From Natronomonas moolapensis 8.8.11 (lineage in GTDB: Archaea > Halobacteriota > Halobacteria > Halobacteriales > Haloarculaceae), in the NCBI RefSeq assembly GCF_000591055.1, contig NC_020388.1, positions 1,984,001 through 2,048,000 on the forward strand: 64,000 nt of DNA, in the 5' to 3' direction. This document shows, piece after piece, positions 1-7,538 of this stretch (within the stretch, counting starts at the first letter, position 1; every line of letters starts with the position of its first letter). The notes beneath the pieces are model-generated. The model ran no database searches. It was given only the letters and a program-made list of their open reading frames with translations, and was not told the DNA's origin. A program made the position numbers and the translations under genes.

Positions 1-2
1 TT

Positions 3-92
3 CGCGGGACGGCCGGGAAGAAGCGCGTGAGCAAGCGCCACACGATCCGCCGGCCGGGAGATTCAAGACCGTCCGTGCCGGCGTTTCAGTAA
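3..92 (+). CDS. C-terminal end of an unidentified basic protein (partial)
   Basis: A reading frame enters from the left edge and stays open for 29 codons to a TAA whose last base is the first base of the pyrB ATG (TAATG). The visible tail is very basic (GKKRVSKRH, then [10 protein letters not shown]) and ends in VPAFQ, as in the C-terminal tail of an RNA- or DNA-binding protein. The one-base overlap suggests translational coupling with pyrB, so this is probably the upstream gene of the operon. Too little is visible to name a family. Confidence 0.4.
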   Translation, partial: RGTAGKKRVSKRHTIRRPGDSRPSVPAFQ

Positions 93-994
93 TGCGCCAC
101 GACCACCTCATAAGCGCAAAGCAGTTATCCCGTGGCGACATCGAGACGGTGCTCGACCGCGCGGCCGAGATCGCTGCCGATCCAGGGACGGTCGCCGGAC
201 GGCACGCGGACACGCTGTTGGGACTGCTGTTTTTCGAGCCGAGCACTCGCACCAAGATGTCGTTCGACGCGGCGATGAATCGACTCGGCGGCGACACGGT
301 CGATATGGGAAGCGTCGACTCGTCGTCGGTCAAGAAGGGCGAAAGCCTCGCTGACACCGTCCGGGTCATCGAGGGGTACACCGACGCGATCGTTCTCAGA
401 CACCCCTCCGAGGGGTCGGCGAAACTCGCAAGCGAGTTCGTCGACGTCCCGATCGTCAACGCCGGCGACGGGGCGGGCCAACACCCCACCCAGACGCTCT
501 TGGATATGTATACGATCCGCGAGAACGCCGGGCTCGACGACCTCACGATCGGGATCATGGGCGATCTGAAGTACGGACGCACCGTCCACTCGCTGGCGCA
601 CGCGCTGACGAATTTCGATGTGAGCCAACACTTCATCAGCCCAGAGAGCCTGCGTCTCCCCCGGGGCGTCAGATACGACCTCCACGAGGCCGGCGCGCTG
701 GTCCGAGAACACACCGGGATCGACGACGTCCTCGACACCCTCGACGTACTGTACGTGACGCGGATCCAGCGCGAGCGGTTCCCGGACGAGAACGAGTACC
801 GACAGGTCGCCGGCGAGTACCGGATCGACGCCGACCTCCTCAAGACGGCCAAAGACGAGTTGACCGTGATGCATCCGCTGCCGCGCGTCGACGAGATCGC
901 ACCCGACGTCGACGAGACCGCCCACGCGACGTACTTCGAACAGGCACACAACGGCATCCCGGTTCGGATGGCGCTTTTGGACGAGATGCTATGA
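92..994 (+). CDS. pyrB: Aspartate carbamoyltransferase catalytic subunit
   Basis: Condenses carbamoyl phosphate with L-aspartate to N-carbamoyl-aspartate, the committed step of pyrimidine synthesis in the cytosol. At 300 residues it has the normal length of the catalytic chain. Family signatures are present: the carbamoyl-phosphate loop [11 protein letters not shown] near residue 50, [12 protein letters not shown] near 130, [12 protein letters not shown] near 155 and HPLPR near 260. The stop overlaps the start of pyrI by four bases (ATGA), so catalytic and regulatory chains should be made together as in the classic PyrBI holoenzyme. The start codon overlaps the stop of an upstream frame, so the operon probably begins outside the window. 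Confidence 0.97.
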   Translation: MRHDHLISAKQLSRGDIETVLDRAAEIAADPGTVAGRHADTLLGLLFFEPSTRTKMSFDAAMNRLGGDTVDMGSVDSSSVKKGESLADTVRVIEGYTDAIVLRHPSEGSAKLASEFVDVPIVNAGDGAGQHPTQTLLDMYTIRENAGLDDLTIGIMGDLKYGRTVHSLAHALTNFDVSQHFISPESLRLPRGVRYDLHEAGALVREHTGIDDVLDTLDVLYVTRIQRERFPDENEYRQVAGEYRIDADLLKTAKDELTVMHPLPRVDEIAPDVDETAHATYFEQAHNGIPVRMALLDEML

Positions 995-1452
995 CAGACA
1001 CCGAACTCCGCGTTTCCAAGATCGAGGACGGAACCGTTATCGACCACATCGCCGGCGGCCAAGCGCTCAACGTGCTCGCGATCCTCGGCATCGACGGCGG
1101 CTCCGGTGAGGAGGTGAGCGTCGGGATGAACGTCCCCTCCGACCGACTGGGCCGGAAGGACATCGTGAAAGTCGAGGGCCGCGAGCTGAGCCAAAACGAG
1201 GTCGACGTGCTGTCGCTCATCGCGCCCGCGGCGACGATCAACATCGTCCGCGAGTTCGAGGTCGTCGAGAAACACCGGGTGACGCGGCCCGAAACCGTCG
1301 CCGGCGTGTTGTCGTGTCCGAACGCCAACTGCATTTCGACGGCCGACGAGCCGATCGAATCCCGATTCGACGTCCTCGAGGAGGGCGTCAGGTGTACCTA
1401 CTGTGAGACGATCGTCCGGGAGTCGATCGCCGCCCACATCAGCGCCGCCTGA
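991..1452 (+). CDS. pyrI: Aspartate carbamoyltransferase regulatory subunit
   Basis: The regulatory chain binds nucleotide effectors and bridges catalytic trimers of PyrB. The 153-residue protein has the usual two parts: an N-terminal allosteric domain ([11 protein letters not shown] at the start) and a C-terminal zinc domain. The four zinc cysteines are Cys109 and Cys114 (CPNANC) and Cys135 and Cys138 (CTYC). Its ATG lies inside the pyrB stop region (ATGA), typical of coupled translation. Feedback control by CTP is known for the family but cannot be read from the sequence. Confidence 0.97.
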   Translation: MTDTELRVSKIEDGTVIDHIAGGQALNVLAILGIDGGSGEEVSVGMNVPSDRLGRKDIVKVEGRELSQNEVDVLSLIAPAATINIVREFEVVEKHRVTRPETVAGVLSCPNANCISTADEPIESRFDVLEEGVRCTYCETIVRESIAAHISAA

Positions 1453-1504
1453 AGCGCGCCGCCGGGGGAACATCTATACCCCCCGCCGTCGATAGCTGTC
1501 ACGT

Positions 1505-1573
1505 ATGTCCAAGAAAGCACTCGCCGTCGTGCTCCTCGCGGCGGTCGTCCTGCTGTACGTCACGAAACGGTAG
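1505..1573 (+). CDS. 22-residue hydrophobic membrane peptide
   Basis: A very short frame, ATG to TAG, encodes a single-span peptide: a basic start MSKKA, a core of about 15 hydrophobic residues (LAVVLLAAVVLLYV), and a basic end TKR. A TATA-like element (catctatacc, 1471-1480) lies about 29 bases before the ATG, the expected distance for a leaderless transcript. It sits just after pyrI but has its own promoter. No family is recognised. Most small haloarchaeal membrane peptides are unannotated, so it could be a genuine miniprotein; homologues in related genomes would settle it. Confidence 0.5.
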   Translation: MSKKALAVVLLAAVVLLYVTKR

Positions 1574-1804
1574 CTCGCTGCCCGAAACACCCGCTGAACC
1601 GACCGCCCTCCGGTCGATCTATCGTTCAGCCGGCTGCCGAGGGTCGAACCGCCGCCTCGCCGGACGTGTCTCCGGGCGTGTCCCTGCCGTTCGGTCAAAC
1701 GGTCCGTGATTCCTCGAGCGCGTCGATCCGCCGTAGCTCCGTGGCTGTCGGCCCGTCGCCCCCGCTTCCGAACGACTTAGGAACCGCGAGTGCCGACGTG
1801 GGGT

Positions 1805-2671
1805 ATGTACGGCGTCGTCACGCGGAACGAGGAAGAAGCCTGCTGGCCCGACTTCGACCGCGGGTTCTACGAGGTCAAAGACGTCTCCGGCCGGTCCGCC
1901 GAACCGGTCCCCGACACGGTGAGTATGGTCTCCTGTTTCGGCGACAACGCCGCCGCCGAGGAGAACCCAGACCTCGTTCCCATCACCCCCGACGGGGTAC
2001 GCGCGACCCGCGAGCGGACGTACTTCGATTGGGCCTACGTCTGCCCGACCCACGACGGCTACCGCGAAGGGCTTCTCGAGATCGTCGCCGACTGCGCAGA
2101 GGTGACGCCGGACGTCCGGCTCGACGACGTCGGCTTCCCGCGCCCCGAGTACTGCTACTGTGATCGCTGCAACGAGCGCTTCGAGTCGTGGGTCCGGGCG
2201 CGTCACGACCGCGGCGAGGGGCCGCATCCGGCCGAGACGACAGTGGAGGACCGATACGAGTGGCGCGCCGAACGGATTACCGAGTTCGTCGAGGCGGCCA
2301 CGGATCGGATTCCGGGACGGAGCTACCTGACGCTGTATCCCGACCCCTACGACGGCCACCTCTACGAGCGGGCGGGTCTCGACATCGAGGCGCTCGAAGC
2401 GCACGTCGACGAGTTCGTGGTCCCGCTGTACGACACGTATTACGGGACAACCTACTGGCTGGAAGCGATCGCAAAAGGCTTCCAGAGCCGTCTCGAGACG
2501 CCGTTCAGCGTCGAACTCTACGCGGTCGACGTCGACATCGACAACCTGATCCACGCCCTTGAGGTGGCAGAGGAGTACGGCGAGTCGGTCCTGTTCGGCT
2601 ACGACGCCTCCAACGGACGGGCGGCGCTACGGCGGCGCGATGCGGACGAACGCGACGGCGTCGAGTGGTGA
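1805..2671 (+). CDS. Conserved haloarchaeal hypothetical protein, possible TIM-barrel hydrolase fold
   Basis: About 288 residues with no named family that I can assign. It begins MYGVVTRNEEEACWPDFDRGF, continues with a PTHDGYREGLLEIVADCAEV helix, a conserved-looking RLDDVGFPRPEYCYCDRCNERF segment with a CxCxxC cluster that may bind metal, and alternating strand/helix segments (YLTLYPDPYDGHLYERA, EFVVPLYDTYYG). That alternation suggests a glycosidase-like beta/alpha barrel. I prefer the ATG at 1805 to the in-frame ATG at 1790, because an AT element (aacgactta, 1771-1779) lies about 28 bases before it. The 230 bases upstream hold no other gene I can support. Confidence 0.8.
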   Translation: MYGVVTRNEEEACWPDFDRGFYEVKDVSGRSAEPVPDTVSMVSCFGDNAAAEENPDLVPITPDGVRATRERTYFDWAYVCPTHDGYREGLLEIVADCAEVTPDVRLDDVGFPRPEYCYCDRCNERFESWVRARHDRGEGPHPAETTVEDRYEWRAERITEFVEAATDRIPGRSYLTLYPDPYDGHLYERAGLDIEALEAHVDEFVVPLYDTYYGTTYWLEAIAKGFQSRLETPFSVELYAVDVDIDNLIHALEVAEEYGESVLFGYDASNGRAALRRRDADERDGVEW

Positions 2672-2731
2672 GCAACGGCGGCCCCCGGGGGTTCGGCCAC
2701 GACGCGAACGGGTGATGCGCACTCGCCGGCG

Positions 2732-3298
2732 CTAGACCATGGCTCTGGCGGCGTCGATGAGGTCCTCGCGGTCGCGGGTGTCCTCGGGCAGCCCTTCGGG
2801 ATCGAACCACCGGGCGGCGCTAATCTCGTCGTCGGGGTCCGAGACGGCGGGGGTCGTCGTGTCGGCCACCGCACGGAAGATCGGGAGCACGCCCCACGTC
2901 GAACAGCTACCACACGTCACCTCGATACGGTTCAACATCGCCAGTCCGCGGTAGGTCGCCTGGATGCCGGCCTCCTCGTCGAGTTCCCGTTCGGCCGCCT
3001 CACGGAACGACTCGGAGCCGTCAACGCCGCCGCCCGGAAGCACCCACAGGTCGACCCCATCGTGACGGACCAACAGGAGCTGTCCGCGGTCGCGTCGGAC
3101 GAGCGTGTGTGCCCCGTATGGCGTCCCGTTGTGTCTGATCCGTTCGGCGAGCGTCCGGAATCGGTCGCGCGAGACGCGTTTTTGATACGTCCGTTCGAGC
3201 GGTGGCATCCCGTAGGCGTCGGTCAATTGGTGGTAGGCCTGCTCGGCCAGTTGGGTCGCCTCGTCGGCGAGAAACCACAGCCCGTCGACGGCCATCAT
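2732..3298 (-). CDS. Nudix hydrolase
   Basis: A pyrophosphohydrolase of nucleoside-diphosphate-linked substrates; the substrate is unknown. The Nudix box is complete: GGVDGSESFREAAERE then LDEEAGI, matching Gx5Ex7REUxEExGU, with the metal-binding glutamates present. An N-terminal helical domain of about 70 residues (FLADEATQLAEQAYHQLTDA) precedes it. A CGSC pair near the C-terminal third may be structural. The frame is open back to a GTG at 3370, but an ATG pair at 3298/3295 is the likelier start; the T-rich promoter near 3385-3395 would give a leader of roughly 65 bases. A diverged, box-less relative lies at 13282-13737. Confidence 0.88.
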   Translation of the reverse strand: MMAVDGLWFLADEATQLAEQAYHQLTDAYGMPPLERTYQKRVSRDRFRTLAERIRHNGTPYGAHTLVRRDRGQLLLVRHDGVDLWVLPGGGVDGSESFREAAERELDEEAGIQATYRGLAMLNRIEVTCGSCSTWGVLPIFRAVADTTTPAVSDPDDEISAARWFDPEGLPEDTRDREDLIDAARAMV

Positions 3299-3525
3299 CC
3301 CAACTCCGGGCGTCGGCGTGGCTCGGTCGGGGGCCGGTCGGCGTGGCGTGAGGGCACGATTATCATACACGGTCTTCGGCTGCGTACTTAAAAAAGCGTT
3401 CGACGCCGGAAGACCGATTCGGCGCCGGCGGGTTCTGCGCCTCCAACGGACTGTCTACCGGCGCTGCCGTGGAGCATCGGCGGGTGAAACGACGGGCTTT
3501 TTCCGCACCGGCGAAAAGCGGAGGC

Positions 3526-3729
3526 ATGGCATTTGAAAAGGGAGACCGCGTGACGTTCCACGACAAGCACAGCGAATACGACGGCGAGACGGGCGAGGTC
3601 ACGCAGGTCTCGGAGACTATGTTCGGCGACAACACCTACATCGTCGACTTCGAGGAGGGGCAGGAAGCGGGTATCGCCGAGGAGTCCCTCGACGTCGCCG
3701 AGGACGCGGCCGACGCGGACGACGAGTGA
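3526..3729 (+). CDS. Small SH3-like protein (DUF1918-like)
   Basis: A 67-residue acidic protein that begins MAFEKGDRVTFHDKHSEYDG and continues GETGEVTQVSETMFGDN, the pattern of a small KOW/SH3-type beta barrel such as DUF1918. The C-terminus is an acidic tail (EDAADADDE), common in haloarchaea. The start is chosen because the T-rich element gggcttttt (about 3492-3502) lies roughly 28 bases upstream. The next gene starts 4 bases after its stop, so the two are probably one transcript. Function is unknown. Confidence 0.8.
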   Translation: MAFEKGDRVTFHDKHSEYDGETGEVTQVSETMFGDNTYIVDFEEGQEAGIAEESLDVAEDAADADDE

Positions 3730-3733
3730 GACG

Positions 3734-4183
3734 ATGCGTGCCGTCCCGTTCCACTACGTCGATCTCCGGACCTTCTGCTATGCGACGGAGGACGAAAAGC
3801 GGGTCGAGACGGCACTCAGGACCTACCTGCCCGAGGCGGCCGAACTCGAACGCGACGTCACCGAGGGCCACAACGGCGACCGGATCGTGATTCTTTCCGT
3901 CAGGCTCGAGCGCGCCGACGACGTCCGGTACGTCCTCTCGAAGCTGACCGAACTCGGCGAACTCGACCGTTTGCTCGACGAGTTGGAGACCCGCATCGAC
4001 GACAACTGCGCTTTCTACATCGGACTCGACAAGCAGGCCGCCTTCCACGGTGACGTCGCGCTCGGCGAGGGACTCATGCTCCGCGGGAAGGTCGAAGCCT
4101 ACCCCGCCAAGCGAGAGCGAGCCATCGAGACGGCGAACGAGGCGCTTGAGGACCTCGCGGCGCGGGCGGATTCGGAGAACTAG
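3734..4183 (+). CDS. RNA-binding protein, COG1325-type (predicted exosome-associated)
   Basis: 149 residues beginning MRAVPFHYVDLRTFCYATED, the signature start of the archaeal COG1325 family. That family was predicted from gene order to work with the archaeal RNA exosome. Strand-helix alternation (RIVILSVRLERADDVRYVLSK) and a C-terminal helix (KRERAIETANEALEDLAAR) fit a small RNA-binding fold. It follows the SH3-like gene by four bases. No exosome core gene is in this window, so its role rests on family knowledge. Confidence 0.82.
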   Translation: MRAVPFHYVDLRTFCYATEDEKRVETALRTYLPEAAELERDVTEGHNGDRIVILSVRLERADDVRYVLSKLTELGELDRLLDELETRIDDNCAFYIGLDKQAAFHGDVALGEGLMLRGKVEAYPAKRERAIETANEALEDLAARADSEN

Positions 4184-4228
4184 AGGCTGTGGGGTGTACC
4201 GGACGATCGCTCGTCTCCGCCCCGCGGG

Positions 4229-5332
4229 TCACTGTATCATCCCTGTTATAAAGAACTCGAACAGAATAAAGAAGATCGGCAACAGCAGCGAACTGACAAG
4301 CCGGGTGATGATACCGATCGAGAGCGGATACAACTGCACGCTCTGGTGGTCGCGAAACTCCCGTCGTTCGCGCTGGATCTCCAACTGAAGCAGTTGGTTC
4401 TCCCGAACCGAGACCTCGCCGTCGTCGTCGGGCATGTCGAGTTGCGCCTCGAGCGTCCGGATCTTGTCCTTGTGCGTTTCGAGCAACCGCTCTCTGATCT
4501 CCTGGGCGCGCCTGTTCATCTTGTAGGTCGGATACGCGAAGTTGGCGGCGACCAACAGGACGAACAGCGCGACGCCGGCGTACACGAAGCCGCCGAACGC
4601 GTTGTGGGCGGCGATCTGGAACGACAGCGGCAGCGCGAACGAGCCGAGCGAGACGATGACGGTCGTCTGTATCGCGAGGTTGCCGACGGCGCTGAGGCCG
4701 CCGAGTCCGTCCGGATGCAGCGGGTCGATATCCAGCGTCGCGTTCTCTGCGAACGACCGGATCGCGAGGACGGTGACGACCGCGGCGTGGCTCCGCAATC
4801 CGACGATCGTGAGCCAGTAGAGGAAAAAACACAGATAGGCGACCCGCTCGAGGGGGCTCGTGATGCCCTGTGAGAGGAAGTACGGCTGGCTGACGACGAA
4901 CACCCCGAGCACGAGCACGGCCCAGATCCCGACGCTGACCCACCAGTAGTCCGTGTAGTAGGTGTCGTATCGCCGCGAGAGCGACGACAGCACCGTGTCG
5001 TCGTCGGCCGTCAGCGTCTCGTCAGCGTCCTTGAAAAACCCCGGCAGGAGGTGTCGGTCGAAGTACCACACGTCGTAGGGGCCGACGACCACCATCAGAC
5101 AGGCCATCGACTGTCCGAGCACGAACAGCGTCGACGCCTCGGCACGGTCGACTGCGAGCAGCGTGGCGGCGACCGGGATCCACCCGCCGACCAACAGCGC
5201 GGCGAGAAACGGGGTGTCGACGAACGTCCGCCCGCGCTCGACGATCCGACTCGGCCAGATGGGCTTCGCACGGTAGGGGGCCAGTTCGGCGCTCGTTCGA
5301 TTCGCCTGAACATTATACCCCTCAACGCTCAC
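4229..5332 (-). CDS. Multi-pass membrane protein of unknown function
   Basis: 367 residues with about six hydrophobic segments (FLAALLVGGWIPVAATLLAV; TLFVLGQSMACLMVVVG; WWVSVGIWAVLVLGVFVV; a YLCFFLYWLTIVGL stretch; VYAGVALFVLLVAANFAY; LVSSLLLPIFFILFEFFI). A cytosolic helical region of about 60 charged residues (RRAQEIRERLLETHKDKIRT) before the last segment could form a coiled coil. No transporter motif is recognised. It starts with GTG at 5332, overlapping the end of the cytochrome P450 gene by 11 bases, so the two are almost certainly co-translated and may work together at the membrane. Confidence 0.85.
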   Translation of the reverse strand: MSVEGYNVQANRTSAELAPYRAKPIWPSRIVERGRTFVDTPFLAALLVGGWIPVAATLLAVDRAEASTLFVLGQSMACLMVVVGPYDVWYFDRHLLPGFFKDADETLTADDDTVLSSLSRRYDTYYTDYWWVSVGIWAVLVLGVFVVSQPYFLSQGITSPLERVAYLCFFLYWLTIVGLRSHAAVVTVLAIRSFAENATLDIDPLHPDGLGGLSAVGNLAIQTTVIVSLGSFALPLSFQIAAHNAFGGFVYAGVALFVLLVAANFAYPTYKMNRRAQEIRERLLETHKDKIRTLEAQLDMPDDDGEVSVRENQLLQLEIQRERREFRDHQSVQLYPLSIGIITRLVSSLLLPIFFILFEFFITGMIQ

Positions 5333-6713
5333 GCAAATAAAATTCGGTGCCGGCCGCCAGGCGGAGCGTCATGTCCGCCGACAGCGGCGGCTCCCTCGCG
5401 TGCCTGGACGGGGAGCTGTCGGCCGACCCGCCCCCCTCGACGCGCGACAGCGTGAACCGACGACCGATCGCGGCGAGGGCGAGTTTCGCCTCGAGCAGCG
5501 CGAACTGGCGGCCGATACAGAGGCGTGGGCCGCCGCCGAACGGCGCGTACGCGAAGTCAGGACGCTCCTCGGGGGCGCCGTCCCGCCACCGGCCGGGGCG
5601 GAACCGCTCGGGCGCGTCGTAGAACCGCCCGTCGCGGTGGACCTGTCGGATGCCGAGCCAGACGGGGACGTCCGCTGGGATGCGGTAGCCGTCGACTGCG
5701 ACCTGTCTCGTCGACTCGCGGGGAAGCACGTAGACGGGCGGGTACAGCCGGAGCGTCTCCGTTAGGATCCGCTCCGTGATCTCCAGGGCGTCGACGTCGG
5801 CCAGCGTCGGATCACCCTCGAGACGGTCGATCTCTCGGTGGAACCGGTCCCGCAGCGCCGGCCGCCGCGCGAGCTCGAACAGCGAGAGCGCGAGCGTCGA
5901 CGCCGTGGTCTCGTGGCCCGCGAAAATCAGCGTAACGACCTGATCGCGGAGCTGTTCGTCGGCGAGGACGTCCCCGTCGGCCCCGCCCCGCTGGCGGATG
6001 CCGACGAGCAACGACAGCAGGTCCTCGGCCTCCGCCGGCGACGACGCTGGCCCGCCGGCGGCCTCCGCCAGCAGTTCGTCGGCGGCCTCCCGGAGGCGGC
6101 GGCGACCGCGCTTGAACCGTCGGCGGGCGGGCGTCGGCACCCACGCCGGCAACGGATACGAGGTCGGCGCGAACCACGCTTGAAGATCGCCCGCGGCCGA
6201 GCGGATCTCGGCGTCCCCGCCGAGTTCGAGTTCGCGCCCGAACAGCGTCGCGAACAGGACCTCCAGCGTCAGCCGCTTCATCTCCGCCTGGAGGTCGATC
6301 CGGTCGCCGTGATCCCACGTGTCGATCCGGCGCTCGATCGCCTCGTTCATGCCGCCGGCGTACGACCGGACGCTGTCGCGGGAGAACAGCGGCTGGAGGG
6401 CCTGGCGTTGCCGTCGCCACTGCTTACCTTCGACGGCAACGAGGCCGTCGTCGAAAGCGACGCGGAAGTCCTCGGACTTGCGGAACGCGTCGCGGTCGTC
6501 GACGAGCGCCCGTTTGAGGTGCGACGGATGCGTGAGGTTGTAGACGTCTCCGGGTCCAAAAAAGTGCGTCCGGGCGACGTCGTGGTCGGAGAGCGCCCGA
6601 TCTCGGAAAGCCAACACGTCCGGCATCGTCCGAAACGTGTGTGTCAGGGGATGCCCGGCGGCCGCCGGGTACGGCGGCTTGGGGTCTCGGGACTGATCGT
6701 CCGTCGAAGCCAT
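5322..6713 (-). CDS. Cytochrome P450
   Basis: A haem-thiolate monooxygenase of 463 residues, normal for soluble P450s. Key motifs: the I-helix oxygen-activation sequence FAGHETTAS near residue 262, the K-helix ExxR (ETLRL) near 317, and the haem loop FGGGPRLCIGRQ with the ligand cysteine near residue 399. No membrane anchor is seen at the N-terminus (MASTDDQSRDPKPPYPAAAG). Substrate is unknown. It is first in a two-gene unit with an overlapping multi-pass membrane protein, and no ferredoxin or reductase is adjacent. The promoter is weak by eye (ACTATTG about 29 bases upstream). Confidence 0.96.
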   Translation of the reverse strand: MASTDDQSRDPKPPYPAAAGHPLTHTFRTMPDVLAFRDRALSDHDVARTHFFGPGDVYNLTHPSHLKRALVDDRDAFRKSEDFRVAFDDGLVAVEGKQWRRQRQALQPLFSRDSVRSYAGGMNEAIERRIDTWDHGDRIDLQAEMKRLTLEVLFATLFGRELELGGDAEIRSAAGDLQAWFAPTSYPLPAWVPTPARRRFKRGRRRLREAADELLAEAAGGPASSPAEAEDLLSLLVGIRQRGGADGDVLADEQLRDQVVTLIFAGHETTASTLALSLFELARRPALRDRFHREIDRLEGDPTLADVDALEITERILTETLRLYPPVYVLPRESTRQVAVDGYRIPADVPVWLGIRQVHRDGRFYDAPERFRPGRWRDGAPEERPDFAYAPFGGGPRLCIGRQFALLEAKLALAAIGRRFTLSRVEGGGSADSSPSRHAREPPLSADMTLRLAAGTEFYLRER

Positions 6714-6805
6714 CTACGGGGTCTGTAGTCGCTGTCTCACAATAGTACTGGCGGGACGTCGCTCCGGTGGTCGCCGGCCGTCCGACCGCCGTGGACGCGT
6801 CTTCG

Positions 6806-7093
6806 TCAAAGACGGTCGGTATCTATCTCCCTGCCCGGCGGCGAGAGGACGAGAAAGCCCCGAAAGTGCATCAACTCGCCGCCGTAATCGCGGACCTCGC
6901 GGGCGAACCCGCCCGCGAGGTCGTTCAGGTCACCCTCGACGTTCAACACTACCACGTCGTCGCGTTTGACGTGCTCGACCCACTCGTCGGGATCGGTCGA
7001 GCCGTCGAGCACTCCGAGCACGACGCGGCCCCCCGCGTCCGGTTCGTCCAGTTCGCCCTCGGCAGTCTGTAAATCGAGGTCGAAATCGCCCAT
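6806..7093 (-). CDS. Small conserved haloarchaeal protein (DUF5779-like)
   Basis: 95 residues, beginning MGDFDLDLQTAEGELDEPDA, with two strand-like segments (GRVVLGVLDGS, DDVVVLNVEGDLNDLAGGFA) and ending in a hydrophobic strand HFRGFLVLSPPG. From memory it matches the haloarchaeal DUF5779 family; no function is known. A strong T-rich TATA box (TTTTTTTATT on the minus strand, about 7107-7116) lies some 27 bases before the ATG, supporting a leaderless start. It stands alone, divergent from the Rdx gene. Confidence 0.78.
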   Translation of the reverse strand: MGDFDLDLQTAEGELDEPDAGGRVVLGVLDGSTDPDEWVEHVKRDDVVVLNVEGDLNDLAGGFAREVRDYGGELMHFRGFLVLSPPGREIDTDRL

Positions 7094-7234
7094 ACCGACC
7101 CCACTGGGGCAAATAAAAAAAGCCTGCCGGCCTACCGTCCGTCCGCGACAGTCGAGCGGAACCGCAAGATAGCGGCCCGATCGGTGGCCGTCGGAAGTAG
7201 GTATATTTAATTATCGATCATTCGAATTGCCGGT

Positions 7235-7480
7235 ATGGTCAGCGTCGACATCGAGTACTGCGCCCCGTGTGGACTGGCCGGAACGGCCGTGACGACGCGG
7301 CGCGTGCTCGTGGACCGGCTCAGGGGATACGACGAAGTAGATGGTGTTCGCGTCGAACCGACGCACGAGATGGTGTTCGGCGTTCGTGTCGGGGGCGATC
7401 GGGTCTGGACGGTCGATCCGACCGACCGGGTCGACCCGATGGAGGCGGTCGCGGCGGTACGGACCTGGCTTCGGGCCTGA
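7235..7480 (+). CDS. Rdx-family (SelW-like) thioredoxin-fold protein
   Basis: 81 residues beginning MVSVDIEYCAPCGLAGTAV. The CxxC pair at Cys9 and Cys12 directly after the first strand is the hallmark of the Rdx/SelW/SelT family, a small thioredoxin-fold group implicated in redox chemistry. The rest (VEPTHEMVFGVRVGGDRVWT) matches the second half of that fold. A clear TATA region (tatatttaatt, 7202-7212) lies about 28 bases upstream. Redox partners are not identifiable here. Confidence 0.85.
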   Translation: MVSVDIEYCAPCGLAGTAVTTRRVLVDRLRGYDEVDGVRVEPTHEMVFGVRVGGDRVWTVDPTDRVDPMEAVAAVRTWLRA

Positions 7481-7538
7481 TCGGGCCCCCATCGCCCGAT
7501 GCGGGTCGTTTTTGTCTGTCCGCCCCGAATCGATCGTA

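Noticed and set aside
7341..7538. Extension of the helicase start upstream to 7341
   Set aside because: It overlaps the Rdx gene in another frame and lacks a promoter; the GTG at 7539 has the right TATA spacing.
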